A DNA stretch of 64,000 nucleotides from an uncultured Flavobacteriales bacterium. Its GTDB lineage: Bacteria > Bacteroidota > Bacteroidia > Flavobacteriales_E > Vicingaceae. The stretch spans positions 1 through 64,000 of the forward strand of contig CAJXMH010000015.1 of NCBI GenBank assembly GCA_913056345.1. The letters are read 5' to 3'. The notes under the pieces were generated by a model. The model was not told the DNA's origin, made no database searches, and was given only the letters and a program-made list of their open reading frames with translations. The translations under genes were made by a program, and so were the position numbers. This document shows positions 38,536 through 47,337 of the stretch, piece by piece (the stretch's first letter is position 1; the number at the start of each line of letters is the position of its first letter).

Positions 38536-38858
38536 TTAATTGGCGTTAATAATTTGTGGAGCATGTTAAGAGTAACTTAACAGAGACCAAAGTAGGAAGG
38601 CATTGATGCTATTTCAACAACCCAAGGTTCGATTTTATTAACAAATCGATAACATTTTTAAGGCCCTTTTTAGATGCGTTGTTCACGCTTTTTTCATCTT
38701 TTTTTTCAACAATTTAAGTTTTGGCATCCTGTTTCATTACTTAACCTAAAATTCACTTTGTATGAATTGTTCGGTAAATCAAGCTTTTAATAATGAACAA
38801 GCAGTGGCTGAAATTGTGTTTAATCTATCTGTAATTTTGAAGAAACTATCAGCTGTAG
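38536..38858. other. 323-bp divergent intergenic region between nrdJ and hemA-C
   Basis: This region holds the divergent promoter zone. I see the hemA-C -7 box (38832-38839), a short imperfect inverted repeat GTTAAG-N5-CTTAAC (38565-38581) just upstream of nrdJ that could be an operator, and pyrimidine-rich runs near 38690-38715. A GCCACTG (minus strand, about 38809-38803) resembles a B12 box, but the rest of a cobalamin aptamer is absent. Nothing else recognisable. Confidence 0.5.
38832..38839 (+). promoter_or_regulatory. -7 promoter box for the hemA-C operon
   Basis: TAATTTTG is a perfect TAnnTTTG match, 19 nt before the hemA-C start. A TTG at 38814-38816 is 15 nt upstream, shorter than the usual 19-21. 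Confidence 0.5.
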
Positions 38859-41051
38859 ATGGATCGAATCGTAGGAATTGAACTGAGTCATAGAACTGCC
38901 CCCATTGCTATAAGAGAGCAGCTTGCTTTTAATGAAGAGCAAACGAAGCAAGCATTACTTGCCTTAAAGCAACATTATCAGGAAGTATTTATCATATCGA
39001 CCTGCAATAGGCTTTCCCTCTATGCTTATGGTGATACCTATTTAGCTTTAGAAGAATATTTAGAGCAATTCGGAGACTACAGTCAATACTTAACTGTGTT
39101 GCCTGATACCCGTATTGCTATTTCAAACCTCTTTTCTACTTCCGCTGGTTTGGAATCGCAAGCGATAGGCGAACATCAAATCGTAGGTCAGATCAGAGAC
39201 TCTTTAAATTTGGCCCGCGATTTAAAAACCATAGGTCCAATCCTTGATGAGCTAATCAGGCAATCTATTCACACCGGAAAACGGGCGAGGGTAGAGACAA
39301 GTGTTGGCAAGCATTCAGCATCTTTAGCCACCGTAGGTTTTGAGTTGATTAAAAGGCATGATTACGACTTAAGTGATGCCTCTTTTTTAGTTGTAGGGAC
39401 AGGGAATATGGCCAATTTGGTCAACACTGTGCTAGACCGTTCGGCAATTAAAGAGCTTTACATTGCGAGCCATAATCTTGAAAGAGCTTCTAAAATGGCT
39501 GAGGAATGGGGAGGTGAAGCGGTTCATGTTTCTCACCTTCACCGTGTTTTAGGTAAGGCTGATATTATTATTGGAGGGACACAAGGGGAAGTTAACCTCT
39601 TAAGTGAGAAAGATGTAGAGGATAGTAAATGTACTCGGGCGCAATTCGCTATGAATGCTAAAAAACCAAAGTTGTTAATCGATTTTGGTTTACCACGAAA
39701 CTTTAATCCAGTCTTAAAGGAATTTGAAAATGTACATTTATATGACTTAGATGACATCAAGCAAATGACCTTTGAAAGCCTTCAAAAAAGGCAAGACGAA
39801 ATCCCAAAGGTTAAAGCCATTATAGATGAAGAAGCTAAGAAGTTTACTGAATGGTTTTATCACCGAAAGGCTTCACCAGTGATTGAGGCGTATTGGAAGG
39901 GTTTGTTGGATGTTAAAGAGGATGAGCTAAAATGGTTAAAGCCTAAGCTTGGGGAAATTAGTGAGGAGCAAGAGCGATTGCTTGAAAAATTTGCCCACCG
40001 CTTAATAAGACGCGTGTCAAAGAAACCTTTGGAGGAAGTGAACAAGTTTGCGCAAAACATGCATCACAGAGATAATCCAATCAATACGGTTAAAAAGGTA
40101 TTTGATTTGGACGATGTAGACATCTTCGTGCCCAAAAAACGAGTAGTGATTGGCACGAGAGGCAGTAAGTTAGCGCTTACTCAGACTCACTTTATGATTG
40201 AAAAGTTGCGTGCGCAAGAACCACAAAATGAATACATTACTAAAATTATTCGGACGAGTGGAGATGACGGGAACATTGACGTAATGGGTGCCTTTACTAC
40301 TGCAATTCAGCGTGCCCTGCTTGATGGGCAGGTAGACATTGCAGTACACAGTTACAAAGATCTCCCCATAGAGCAGGTGCCCGGTTTACGTTTAACCGCA
40401 ATTTCTGAGCGTGAAGATGTGCGAGATGTTTTGATTGCCAAAAAAGGGGAGAAATTCAAGGATCTAAAAAAGGGTGCTGTAGTAGGTACAGGTAGCTTGC
40501 GAAGAGAGATTCAATTAAAGCAGATGCGACCGGATCTTGAGGTGCGTTTCATTCAAGGTAATCTGGATAGTCGGATGAAGAAAATGTATGAAGGGGATTA
40601 TGATGCGATTATTTTAGCAGCTGCAGGCTTAAAGCGGTTGAGTATGCTTGATAAAGCAACCGATATATTTACAGAAGAGGATTTGATTCCTGCAGTTTGT
40701 CAAGGTGCATTGGCGCTAGAAGTTCGCGACGGGGATAAAGAAATTTCGGCTTTAGTCGAAAAAGTAAGCCATGAAGACACAAAAATAGCTACTGATGCTG
40801 AACGTACTTTTTTATTAGCTCTTGGTGGAGGGTGCAACTATCCGATAGCCGCTTACGCTAAAATAGAAGAGCAAGAATTGAATTTACACGGACTTTATGC
40901 TTCAGCAGATGGAAAAGTGGTGGCTACTGATAGCATTCAAGGACATAAGCGCTTGGCGCATCAATTGGCTCAAAGATTGGCCGAAGACTTGAATCAAAAG
41001 GTAAGGCAACAGACAAGAGAACTACAAAGTGAAGAGAAATCTGAAGGGTAA
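38859..41051 (+). CDS. Fused glutamyl-tRNA reductase (HemA) and hydroxymethylbilane synthase (HemC)
   Basis: 730 residues in one frame. Residues 1 to about 415 are HemA: catalytic Cys49 in ISTCNRLSLYAYG, GEHQIVGQIR near 107, a NADPH-binding Rossmann domain (VVGTGNMANL near 178) and the C-terminal dimerisation helices (SPVIEAYWKG near 340). A short linker leads to HemC from about residue 429: VVIGTRGSKLALTQ, then VHSYKDLP near 493, and the dipyrromethane cofactor Cys in LALGGGCNYPIAAYA near 655. HemA makes glutamate-semialdehyde from Glu-tRNA; HemC makes hydroxymethylbilane from porphobilinogen, three steps later. It overlaps hemD by 23 nt. Both catalytic halves look intact. In most bacteria these are separate genes. 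Confidence 0.93.
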   Translation: MDRIVGIELSHRTAPIAIREQLAFNEEQTKQALLALKQHYQEVFIISTCNRLSLYAYGDTYLALEEYLEQFGDYSQYLTVLPDTRIAISNLFSTSAGLESQAIGEHQIVGQIRDSLNLARDLKTIGPILDELIRQSIHTGKRARVETSVGKHSASLATVGFELIKRHDYDLSDASFLVVGTGNMANLVNTVLDRSAIKELYIASHNLERASKMAEEWGGEAVHVSHLHRVLGKADIIIGGTQGEVNLLSEKDVEDSKCTRAQFAMNAKKPKLLIDFGLPRNFNPVLKEFENVHLYDLDDIKQMTFESLQKRQDEIPKVKAIIDEEAKKFTEWFYHRKASPVIEAYWKGLLDVKEDELKWLKPKLGEISEEQERLLEKFAHRLIRRVSKKPLEEVNKFAQNMHHRDNPINTVKKVFDLDDVDIFVPKKRVVIGTRGSKLALTQTHFMIEKLRAQEPQNEYITKIIRTSGDDGNIDVMGAFTTAIQRALLDGQVDIAVHSYKDLPIEQVPGLRLTAISEREDVRDVLIAKKGEKFKDLKKGAVVGTGSLRREIQLKQMRPDLEVRFIQGNLDSRMKKMYEGDYDAIILAAAGLKRLSMLDKATDIFTEEDLIPAVCQGALALEVRDGDKEISALVEKVSHEDTKIATDAERTFLLALGGGCNYPIAAYAKIEEQELNLHGLYASADGKVVATDSIQGHKRLAHQLAQRLAEDLNQKVRQQTRELQSEEKSEG

Positions 41052-41808
41052 GAAAATTGTAGTCACCAGAGCCGAGAAACAGGCTAAGAGTCTAGTCGAC
41101 GGAATAGAACGGGCAGGAGGAGAAGCGCTATTATTTCCACTGATTGAGTTTGCTCCGGTAGCAGATCAAACTGAGCTAAAACAAGCGTTTCAGAACCTAG
41201 AAAAATACCACTGGTTGGTTTTTACTTCTACCAATGCGGTTGACTATTTTTTTGATGCTGCAGAGGAAGAAAAGGTGAAATTTTACTTTTATCCGGACTT
41301 GAAGATTGCCACCGTAGGTGAGAAAACCAAGTTGCAGTTAGAGCAAAGAGGCTACCGTACCAATTTTGTTCCAATTCAATTTACCGCAGAAGTCTTGGCA
41401 GAGAATATGGATGAAAATATTCGAGGCAAGCATATCTTAATCCCTCGTTCTGAAAAAGCCTCAGATGAATATTTGGAAGTATTTGTGAAAAGAGGAGCCA
41501 TTCCGCACGCTATTAATGTTTACCAAAATCTTAAGGTTGCTCATAAAGCAGAGGCAGTAGAAAATTTATTGGCACAAAAACCCGACTACATTACTTTTAC
41601 ATCTCCTTCAACGGTGCAGGCTTTTTATGATCTGCTTCCTGAAAAAGAACATACATTGAATTCAGTAAAAATAGCTTGCATTGGACCAAGTACAGCCAAG
41701 CGAGCTGAGATCTTGGGTTTTTCTGTAAATGCATTGGCTAGTCCGCATACAGTAGATGGCCTTTTAGAAGCACTTAAAAATATAGAACCTCATGTTCAGA
41801 CCACGTAG
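41029..41808 (+). CDS. hemD: Uroporphyrinogen-III synthase (operon copy)
   Basis: 259 residues from a GTG start that overlaps the hemA-C gene by 23 nt. It closes hydroxymethylbilane into uroporphyrinogen III. The two-domain HemD fold shows [20 protein letters not shown] near the start, [14 protein letters not shown] near 63 (conserved Ser-Thr/Asn-Ala-Val), and [15 protein letters not shown] near 186, which is the matching C-terminal motif. A second, diverged copy is at 58348-59094. Its end overlaps hemB by 17 nt. Confidence 0.92.
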   Translation: MKRNLKGKKIVVTRAEKQAKSLVDGIERAGGEALLFPLIEFAPVADQTELKQAFQNLEKYHWLVFTSTNAVDYFFDAAEEEKVKFYFYPDLKIATVGEKTKLQLEQRGYRTNFVPIQFTAEVLAENMDENIRGKHILIPRSEKASDEYLEVFVKRGAIPHAINVYQNLKVAHKAEAVENLLAQKPDYITFTSPSTVQAFYDLLPEKEHTLNSVKIACIGPSTAKRAEILGFSVNALASPHTVDGLLEALKNIEPHVQTT

Positions 41809-42748
41809 ACTTAGAAAGAACAGTGCCATCCGCGATATGGTAAGAGAGAATCACCTTTCGGTGAAGGATTTTATTTATCCAGTTTTTGTAGAAGAAGGAG
41901 AAGGAATCAAAAAAGAAATTGCTTCCATGCCGGGAATTTTTCGTTATTCTTTGGATCAGATCGATCAGGAATTACAAGAAGTTGTGGACTTGGGAATTCC
42001 TTCTATTATGCTGTTTGGTATTCCAAAAAACAAAGATGCGGAAGGTTCAGAGTCCTGGAACGACGAAGGTATTGTGCAACAAGCCATTAAGTACATCAAG
42101 AATAAATTTCCTCAGTTGTATGTGATTGCCGACGTCTGCTTTTGCGAATACACCGATCATGGGCACTGTGGGGTGATTGTGAACCAAGATGTAGACAATG
42201 ACTTAACGTTAACAAACCTAGAAAAGCAAAGCCTATCCATGGCCAAGGCAGGTGCAGATCTGTTAGCGCCTTCGGGCATGATGGACGGTATGATTGCCAC
42301 AATGCGTGATGCTTTAGACTTGAACGGGCATTCTAATATGCCGATCATGTCTTACGCCGTTAAGTATGCTTCTGCTTTTTACGGGCCTTTTCGCGATGCG
42401 GCAGACTCAACTCCAAGCTTTGGCGATCGAAGAACCTATCAAATGGATCCGGCCAACCGCATTGAAGCCTTGAAAGAAACGGCTTTGGATGTGGAAGAGG
42501 GAGCGGATATTTTAATGGTAAAACCAGCGCTTTCTTATTTGGATATTTTACGAGAATTGAAAGACCTGCATGATTTGCCCATGGCGGCCTATAACGTAAG
42601 TGGAGAATATGCCATGATTAAAGCGGCAGCGGAAAAAGGATGGATTGATGGTGAAAAAGTAATGCTAGAAAAACTCATCTCCATGAAAAGAGCTGGAGCC
42701 GATATCATTTTGACTTATCATGCGAAAGAGGCGGCGAGATTGATTTAG
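41792..42748 (+). CDS. hemB: Porphobilinogen synthase (delta-aminolevulinic acid dehydratase)
   Basis: 318 residues. It condenses two 5-aminolevulinate molecules. Family motifs are YPVFVEEGE near 30, [17 protein letters not shown] near 112 (Cys/His metal site), [14 protein letters not shown] near 160, the Schiff-base Lys in [20 protein letters not shown] near 185-205 and the second Lys in [17 protein letters not shown] near 240. The Cys-rich zinc segment is present, so it is a zinc-type enzyme. It overlaps hemD by 17 nt. Confidence 0.96.
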   Translation: MFRPRRLRKNSAIRDMVRENHLSVKDFIYPVFVEEGEGIKKEIASMPGIFRYSLDQIDQELQEVVDLGIPSIMLFGIPKNKDAEGSESWNDEGIVQQAIKYIKNKFPQLYVIADVCFCEYTDHGHCGVIVNQDVDNDLTLTNLEKQSLSMAKAGADLLAPSGMMDGMIATMRDALDLNGHSNMPIMSYAVKYASAFYGPFRDAADSTPSFGDRRTYQMDPANRIEALKETALDVEEGADILMVKPALSYLDILRELKDLHDLPMAAYNVSGEYAMIKAAAEKGWIDGEKVMLEKLISMKRAGADIILTYHAKEAARLI

Positions 42749-42772
42749 TTTAAATGGTTGTTTTGTCGCTGT

Positions 42773-42932
42773 CGATACCTGCCTAGGGCAGACAGGCATT
42801 TTTCTTGTCACATCGAGTGATTACATTGTTGTTCTCGATACCCGTCCGAACGGAGTCCATCCGGGCGGGTATCCTGATAAAATCAGGACACTCGAACTGA
42901 CAATGCAATAGTATCGAGATGGACAAGAAAAA
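42773..42932. repeat. Large nested palindromic (REPIN-like) intergenic element
   Basis: About 160 bp between hemB and hemL. The outer arms TTTTTCTTGTC (42799-42809) and GACAAGAAAAA (42922-42932) are complementary. Inner arms GATACCCGTCCG (42837-42848) and CGGGCGGGTATC (42862-42873) pair 11/12, and TCCTGAT/ATCAGGA (42872-42888) forms another hairpin. Left of the element CCTGCC-TA-GGGCAG is a further short palindrome. It contains TCGAGTG/TCGAACTG motifs related to the TCGAGCGGAGT repeats. It fills most of the 303-bp gap, with no gene visible. Confidence 0.65.
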
Positions 42933-43039
42933 CACTCGAGCTTCCAAAATAAAGAATGAGTCAATAAAAAGAGACTTAAAAATCAATTGAAACATTAAGA
43001 TTCCTTCTCTTTCTTTAAACAAAAGCCCTTCGTCTGCCT

Positions 43040-43047
43040 TACTTTTG
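43040..43047 (+). promoter_or_regulatory. -7 promoter box immediately before hemL
   Basis: TACTTTTG is a perfect TAnnTTTG match that ends 4 nt before the hemL ATG at 43052. A possible -33 TTTA at 43014-43017 lies 22 nt upstream. The mRNA would start at or next to the start codon. Confidence 0.55.
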
Positions 43048-43051
43048 CACT

Positions 43052-44335
43052 ATGAAATTAGAACGATCTAAAACACTTTACGAAAGAGCGAAAAAGTCCA
43101 TGGTTGGTGGTGTAAATTCACCGGTTCGGGCTTTTAATTCAGTGGGAGGGAATCCACTTTTTATCGATAGAGCAGAAGGCATTCATATTTACGATGCTGA
43201 TGGGAATGAGTATATTGATTGTGTTGGCTCCTATGGTCCCATGATCCTCGGTCATGCCCACCCCAAAGTGAACGAAGCGGTAAAAGCTGCCATTGATAAA
43301 AGTTATACCTATGGAGCTTCAACAGAAGTTGAGGTAGAAATGGCTGAAATGGTAAAAGAAGCCTTTCCGCATCTAGATAAAGTTCGATTTGTCAATTCTG
43401 GAACGGAAGCGGTGATCTCTTCTATCCGCTTGGCTAGAGCTTATACCGGAAAGAACAAGATCATCAAGTTTGCTGGTTGCTACCACGGTCATTCTGATAA
43501 CCTTCTAGTGGCTGCCGGATCTGGTTTAGCCACTTTGGGAATTCCTGGAAGTAAAGGAGTACCGGAGTCAGCGGTGAGAGATACTTTAATTGCCAAGTTC
43601 AATGACATTGAAAGCGTAAAGCTCTTGATTGATGAATTTCCGGATGAAATTGCCGGCATTTTCATAGAACCGGTGGCTGGAAATATGGGGGTGGTGGTTC
43701 CTGACAAATCCTTTATGCAGGAGCTGCGCAGCTTAACCAAAGAAAAAGGCATTGCTTTGGTAATCGATGAAGTAATGACTGGTTTTCGTCAAAAGTTTGG
43801 CGGTGCTCAAGATTACTTTGGGGTAGAAGCAGACATTACCTGTATGGGAAAAGTAATTGGTGGCGGCATGCCGGTAGGAGCCTACGGTGGCAAATCAGCC
43901 ATTATGGATATGGTTTCGCCGCTTGGTGGAGTTTATCAGGCAGGTACTTTAAGTGGCAGTCCCATTGCTATGGCCTGTGGATTGGCTACTTTGAACGAAT
44001 TGAAAAAGCACGATTACGACCGAGCTGACCAAATTGGAAAACGCATTAAAGCAGCCTTAGAAAAATCAGCTGAAAAGCATGGCTATACGATTACAGTTAA
44101 TCAGTTTGGCCTGATGGTGAATCCCTTCTTTACCGATCAAAAGGTGGTTGACTTTGAAACGGCGCAAAGTTCAGATACGGAGATGTTTGCCAAGTTCTTT
44201 TGGGCTGCGGCAGAGAATGGCTTGTATTTGCCGCCTTCACAGTTTGAAGCTTGGTTTATGCCCATAGTATTGACTGATGAAGAAATTAATTTAATAGAAG
44301 AAAGAATAGAAAAAGCCTTTCAGGCGATGAAATAA
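43052..44335 (+). CDS. hemL: Glutamate-1-semialdehyde 2,1-aminomutase
   Basis: 427 residues, full length. It turns glutamate-1-semialdehyde (the HemA product) into 5-aminolevulinate using pyridoxal phosphate. Motifs are GGVNSPVRAF near 19, RFVNSGTEAVISSIRLARAYTG near 113 (shown in part), FAGCYHGHSDNLLVAAGSG near 140, VIDEVMTGFR near 235 and the PLP lysine in CMGKVIGGGMPVGAYGGK near 268. It follows a palindromic element and has its own promoter box, so it can be transcribed apart from the hemA-C-D-B genes. Confidence 0.97.
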   Translation: MKLERSKTLYERAKKSMVGGVNSPVRAFNSVGGNPLFIDRAEGIHIYDADGNEYIDCVGSYGPMILGHAHPKVNEAVKAAIDKSYTYGASTEVEVEMAEMVKEAFPHLDKVRFVNSGTEAVISSIRLARAYTGKNKIIKFAGCYHGHSDNLLVAAGSGLATLGIPGSKGVPESAVRDTLIAKFNDIESVKLLIDEFPDEIAGIFIEPVAGNMGVVVPDKSFMQELRSLTKEKGIALVIDEVMTGFRQKFGGAQDYFGVEADITCMGKVIGGGMPVGAYGGKSAIMDMVSPLGGVYQAGTLSGSPIAMACGLATLNELKKHDYDRADQIGKRIKAALEKSAEKHGYTITVNQFGLMVNPFFTDQKVVDFETAQSSDTEMFAKFFWAAAENGLYLPPSQFEAWFMPIVLTDEEINLIEERIEKAFQAMK

Positions 44336-44346
44336 AATTCTGTTTG

Positions 44347-44382
44347 TTTTCGCACATCGAGCGGAGTCGAGATGCGCGAAAA
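44347..44382. repeat. Palindromic intergenic repeat (copy 2 of the TCGAGCGGAGT family)
   Basis: Core TCGAGCGGAGTCGAGA is flanked by the arms TTTTCGCACATC (44347-44358) and GATGCGCGAAAA (44371-44382), complementary over 12 bp with one mismatch. It lies between hemL and hemE, and an in-frame ATG inside it is a misleading hemE start. Confidence 0.7.
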
Positions 44383-44404
44383 AAGAACAACAACGAAAAC
44401 GAGC

Positions 44405-45430
44405 ATGACCCAATTCAACGATCGATTTTTAAAAGCTTGCCGACAGGAAGCCACTGACCGTCCACCGGTTTGGTTTATGCGTCAGGCGGGACGATATCAA
44501 GAGAAATATAGAGCCATTCGAAAGAAGCACAGCTTGGTAGAAATTTGTAAGATTCCCGAAGTATGCGCTGAGGTTACCCTCTTGCCCATCCTGCAGTTTG
44601 GTTTTGATGCAGCTATTGTCTTTTCCGATATCATGATTCCGTTGGAGCCAATGGGTATCGACTTTGAATACAAGCCCGGAGTGGGGCCGGTAATTCATAA
44701 TCCGATTAAGACAGAAGCGGATGTAGACAAGCTGAAAGAATTGGATTTTGGAAAGGATCTACAATACACCGGAGAATCTTTGGGTATTTTGAAAAGAGAA
44801 TTGAATGTTCCTTGTCTTGGATTTGTGGGAGCGCCTTTTACCTTGGCTTCTTATATGCTTGAAGGTGGCCCTTCTAAGAGTTACATTCAAATGAAGTCTT
44901 TCATGTATCGAGAAACCAAAGCATGGCATAAACTGATCGACAAGTTGGCGAGTAATATGGCAAATTATCTGCTTTACCAGGTGGAGAGTGGAGCCATGGC
45001 AGTGCAAATCTTCGATAGTTGGGTTGGCATCTTAAGTCAAGCTGATTACCGCGAATACGTTTTTCCACACATGCAGAAAATGGTGCAGGAGATAAAAAGC
45101 AGAACGGACGTTCCAGTAGTGCTCTTCGGAACTAATTCTTCGCATCTCTTGCAAGACATGAAAGCCACCGGAGCAGATGTGATTGGTATTGATTGGAAAA
45201 CAGACATGGCCAAAGCTTGGGAAAGCATGAATTACGAAGTAGCCGTACAAGGAAACTTAGATCCTACTTTACTTTTTGCAGACTTTGACTTGATCGAGAA
45301 GCGAGCGAAAGCCATTCTTGATTCTATGCCAGATCAACCAGGCTTTATCTTTAACCTCGGACACGGAATCTTACCTAAAACCCCGGAGGAGAATGTGAGA
45401 CGGTTGGTGAACTTGGTGCAAGGAAGGTAG
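44405..45430 (+). CDS. hemE: Uroporphyrinogen decarboxylase
   Basis: 341 residues from the ATG at 44405, chosen because translation then starts MTQFNDRFLKACRQEATDRPPVWFMRQAGR, where PPVWFMRQAGR is the family signature near residue 20 (shown in part). An ATG at 44372 lies within a repeat and is not used. Further motifs are FSDIMIPLEPMG near 75, GFVGAPFTLASYMLEG near 140 and the C-terminal FNLGHGILPKTPEENV. It converts uroporphyrinogen III to coproporphyrinogen III. It ends the hem cluster; later steps (hemN/hemF, hemG, hemH) are not in the window. Confidence 0.97.
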   Translation: MTQFNDRFLKACRQEATDRPPVWFMRQAGRYQEKYRAIRKKHSLVEICKIPEVCAEVTLLPILQFGFDAAIVFSDIMIPLEPMGIDFEYKPGVGPVIHNPIKTEADVDKLKELDFGKDLQYTGESLGILKRELNVPCLGFVGAPFTLASYMLEGGPSKSYIQMKSFMYRETKAWHKLIDKLASNMANYLLYQVESGAMAVQIFDSWVGILSQADYREYVFPHMQKMVQEIKSRTDVPVVLFGTNSSHLLQDMKATGADVIGIDWKTDMAKAWESMNYEVAVQGNLDPTLLFADFDLIEKRAKAILDSMPDQPGFIFNLGHGILPKTPEENVRRLVNLVQGR

Positions 45431-45453
45431 TTAAATGCGCTAAAATTTGCGAA

Positions 45454-45519
45454 TGCCTAGAATTAGAGAATTTGAAAATGCCTAAAATGGAGAAATTGTA
45501 ATATACATTTTAGCTCATT
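45454..45519 (+). repeat. AT-rich modular intergenic repeat, copy 1
   Basis: TGCCTAGAATTAG...GAGAAATTG (45454-45498) is followed by an inverted TTTTAGCTCATT module. Related copies lie at 47246-47292 and, inverted, at 48438-48504. It fills the gap between hemE and the convergent T9SS gene. Confidence 0.6.
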
Positions 45520-45546
45520 CTCTTTTTACTTGCTCGTTTAATTGGT

Positions 45547-47148
45547 TTATTTTACCACGATCTTTTTAGTACTAAAGTATTTATGATCAACTGCTAGAGT
45601 GAGACTTAGGGTTCCACTTTTTAGCTGATCTGAAAGCTTTAAGTTAAGCTCATTATCTCCTACTCTTCCTTCCCAAATGCCTTGCTGTATGATTTGCCCC
45701 TGCACATTGCTTAGCAGATAGCTAATGGGTGCTGCTTGATCCAAGTGTAACTCCAAATGAATGGTGTTTTCTACAGGATTCGGAAATACTTTGAAGTCTA
45801 GTTGATGCTCACCTTTAATGTCTTGTAGATTAGTTGATCTTGACCGAATTAAATCTACTTGATAGATGCTTGGGTCGGCACTGGTTGTATTGGTTTGATT
45901 GGTGCTGAAAGGATTTAGGCTGTTGCTTAGAATACCTCCATAAATATGTCCGATGGCAATGGTATCTGCTTGAATATCATTTAATTTAATGATCTCAGAT
46001 TCGTAGTGAGGAAGATTTTCATTTAAAATGAATTCAGCACTTGCTCCTTTAAAGTTTGGCATTTGGCTACTGAGTTGAAATTCTTGCAAACTACTGTCAG
46101 CATATCGACTCAGACGGCTAATGGTTCTTACAAAAGGCACTTGATTGTCTTGAATCAGGTTGCCATTTTGGTAATAATATTGGCTCATGCCACCAAAAAA
46201 GAGGCTGTGCATCTCATTTTGTAGACTGTCGTAAAATGCAACTTTAGCACTGTGATAATTGCTTAAGTATTGATTGAAAGATGTTATTGGATTGTAGCCA
46301 TTGGCTGTAATGTCAACTGGGTAAAGAAAAGGCAAGTCAACTGTAGGTTGGAAAACACCAGAGGAGATGGTGTAGCCCTCAGTTCCGTCAGGAAAGATTT
46401 GTGGCATTAAATTGTAATCTCTTCGACGAAGGTGCACCGCATCTGTAATGGTTTGGTAATTTCTTACAGACAAGCTCGTAGCGTTTTGGGTAATCTCAAA
46501 TTTTCTTATTTGGTTGGTATAGCTTTGGGTGTAGGTAGGATTTCCCCTCGGGTTGTATCGGCCATTAAAATTATGTCCGCCTACTAGGTAGAAGGTGCTC
46601 CCAATCTTTCCGATTTGACCACCACTGACCGCAAAATTAGGGTAACTGATCTGCCTGATGTAAGGAGAAATTGCAGTTCCGTTGACAATTGCCGTAATAA
46701 GGGCCGGAACATCAATGGCACTTAAGTTGGGAAAAGTAATGTGATTGTTAGCTGTGGGAGAAAAAGCATAACCCCCAATGATATATAAGGAGTCTCCATC
46801 TTGGTAAAAGTTCATATTGGTCGACTGAAGCTGCTCTTTGATGCTGGTGGCTAAGCTGTTTAAGGAGGCGCTCCAAAACTGCTGAGCTGCAATGTCGACT
46901 ACGTAAATGCTGTCGTTATTTTGGTTTTGAGGAAAAGAATTGAAAGGTTGACGGGCATGCAATCCATCCCTTCTTCCTCCAATAATCAGCCATTTGCCAT
47001 TATCTTGACCAAAGGCATAAGAGTGCAAACCCGGAAGACCAGGAATGCTAATGGGGTTTAGTTGTACTTCATAGTTGGTGGTTACTTGCGCTGTGCTGCT
47101 TGATAAAGCAACAAACAGGGCGAAAGCCAGAGTAAGTAGTTGTTTCAT
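45547..47148 (-). CDS. T9SS-sorted kelch-like beta-propeller protein
   Basis: 533 residues. A signal peptide (TLAFALFVALSSSTAQ) precedes several kelch-like blades with GG pairs: GKWLIIGGRRDGLHA, DSLYIIGGYAFSP, GSTFYLVGGHNFNG, MHSLFFGGMSQYYY and IAIGHIYGGILS. The C-terminal about 85 residues are a type A T9SS sorting domain: LDFKVFPNPVENTIHL, APISYLLSNVQGQII and SGTLSLTLAVDHKYFSTKKIVVK (last given in part). The product is exported across the outer membrane. It is unlinked to other T9SS genes and convergent with hemE. Ligand or target unknown. Confidence 0.85.
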   Translation of the reverse strand: MKQLLTLAFALFVALSSSTAQVTTNYEVQLNPISIPGLPGLHSYAFGQDNGKWLIIGGRRDGLHARQPFNSFPQNQNNDSIYVVDIAAQQFWSASLNSLATSIKEQLQSTNMNFYQDGDSLYIIGGYAFSPTANNHITFPNLSAIDVPALITAIVNGTAISPYIRQISYPNFAVSGGQIGKIGSTFYLVGGHNFNGRYNPRGNPTYTQSYTNQIRKFEITQNATSLSVRNYQTITDAVHLRRRDYNLMPQIFPDGTEGYTISSGVFQPTVDLPFLYPVDITANGYNPITSFNQYLSNYHSAKVAFYDSLQNEMHSLFFGGMSQYYYQNGNLIQDNQVPFVRTISRLSRYADSSLQEFQLSSQMPNFKGASAEFILNENLPHYESEIIKLNDIQADTIAIGHIYGGILSNSLNPFSTNQTNTTSADPSIYQVDLIRSRSTNLQDIKGEHQLDFKVFPNPVENTIHLELHLDQAAPISYLLSNVQGQIIQQGIWEGRVGDNELNLKLSDQLKSGTLSLTLAVDHKYFSTKKIVVK

Positions 47149-47245
47149 GGTATGGGTTTAAAAATCAAAGGAAAGACTTTGTGGCTTGCTTTGAGGTAAC
47201 TTATGTTACAGATTGAGTAGGAAGCTAGTTTTTAAAGATGAACAA

Positions 47246-47292
47246 TGCACTAGAATTAGTGAAATTGGAAATTTGCTGAAATGGATGAATGA
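47246..47292 (+). repeat. AT-rich modular intergenic repeat, copy 2
   Basis: TGCACTAGAATTAGTGAAA... matches the 45454-45498 copy with a few substitutions and sits upstream of the DUF2971 gene within a 189-bp gap. The rest of the gap (47149-47337) shows nothing else. Confidence 0.55.
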
Positions 47293-47337
47293 CTCAAAAT
47301 TTATATATATTGTTTGACAGATTAAAGCCCCTTTCTC

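Noticed and set aside
38609-38686. 25-residue leader ORF (GTG start) upstream of nrdJ on the minus strand
   Set aside because: Too short and with no clear start signal to separate from chance, although it ends just before the promoter zone of nrdJ.
38760-38858. GCCACTG on the minus strand upstream of nrdJ as part of a cobalamin riboswitch
   Set aside because: Only this 7-base B12-box-like match is present; the rest of the aptamer core (for example the GGxxGGxAA-type segments) is not visible.
42783-43022. Open frame of 79 codons on the minus strand between hemB and hemL
   Set aside because: It runs through a nested palindromic repeat and its residues look random.
44372-44404. Upstream ATG for hemE at 44372
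   Set aside because: It lies in a palindromic repeat; the family N-terminus fits the ATG at 44405.
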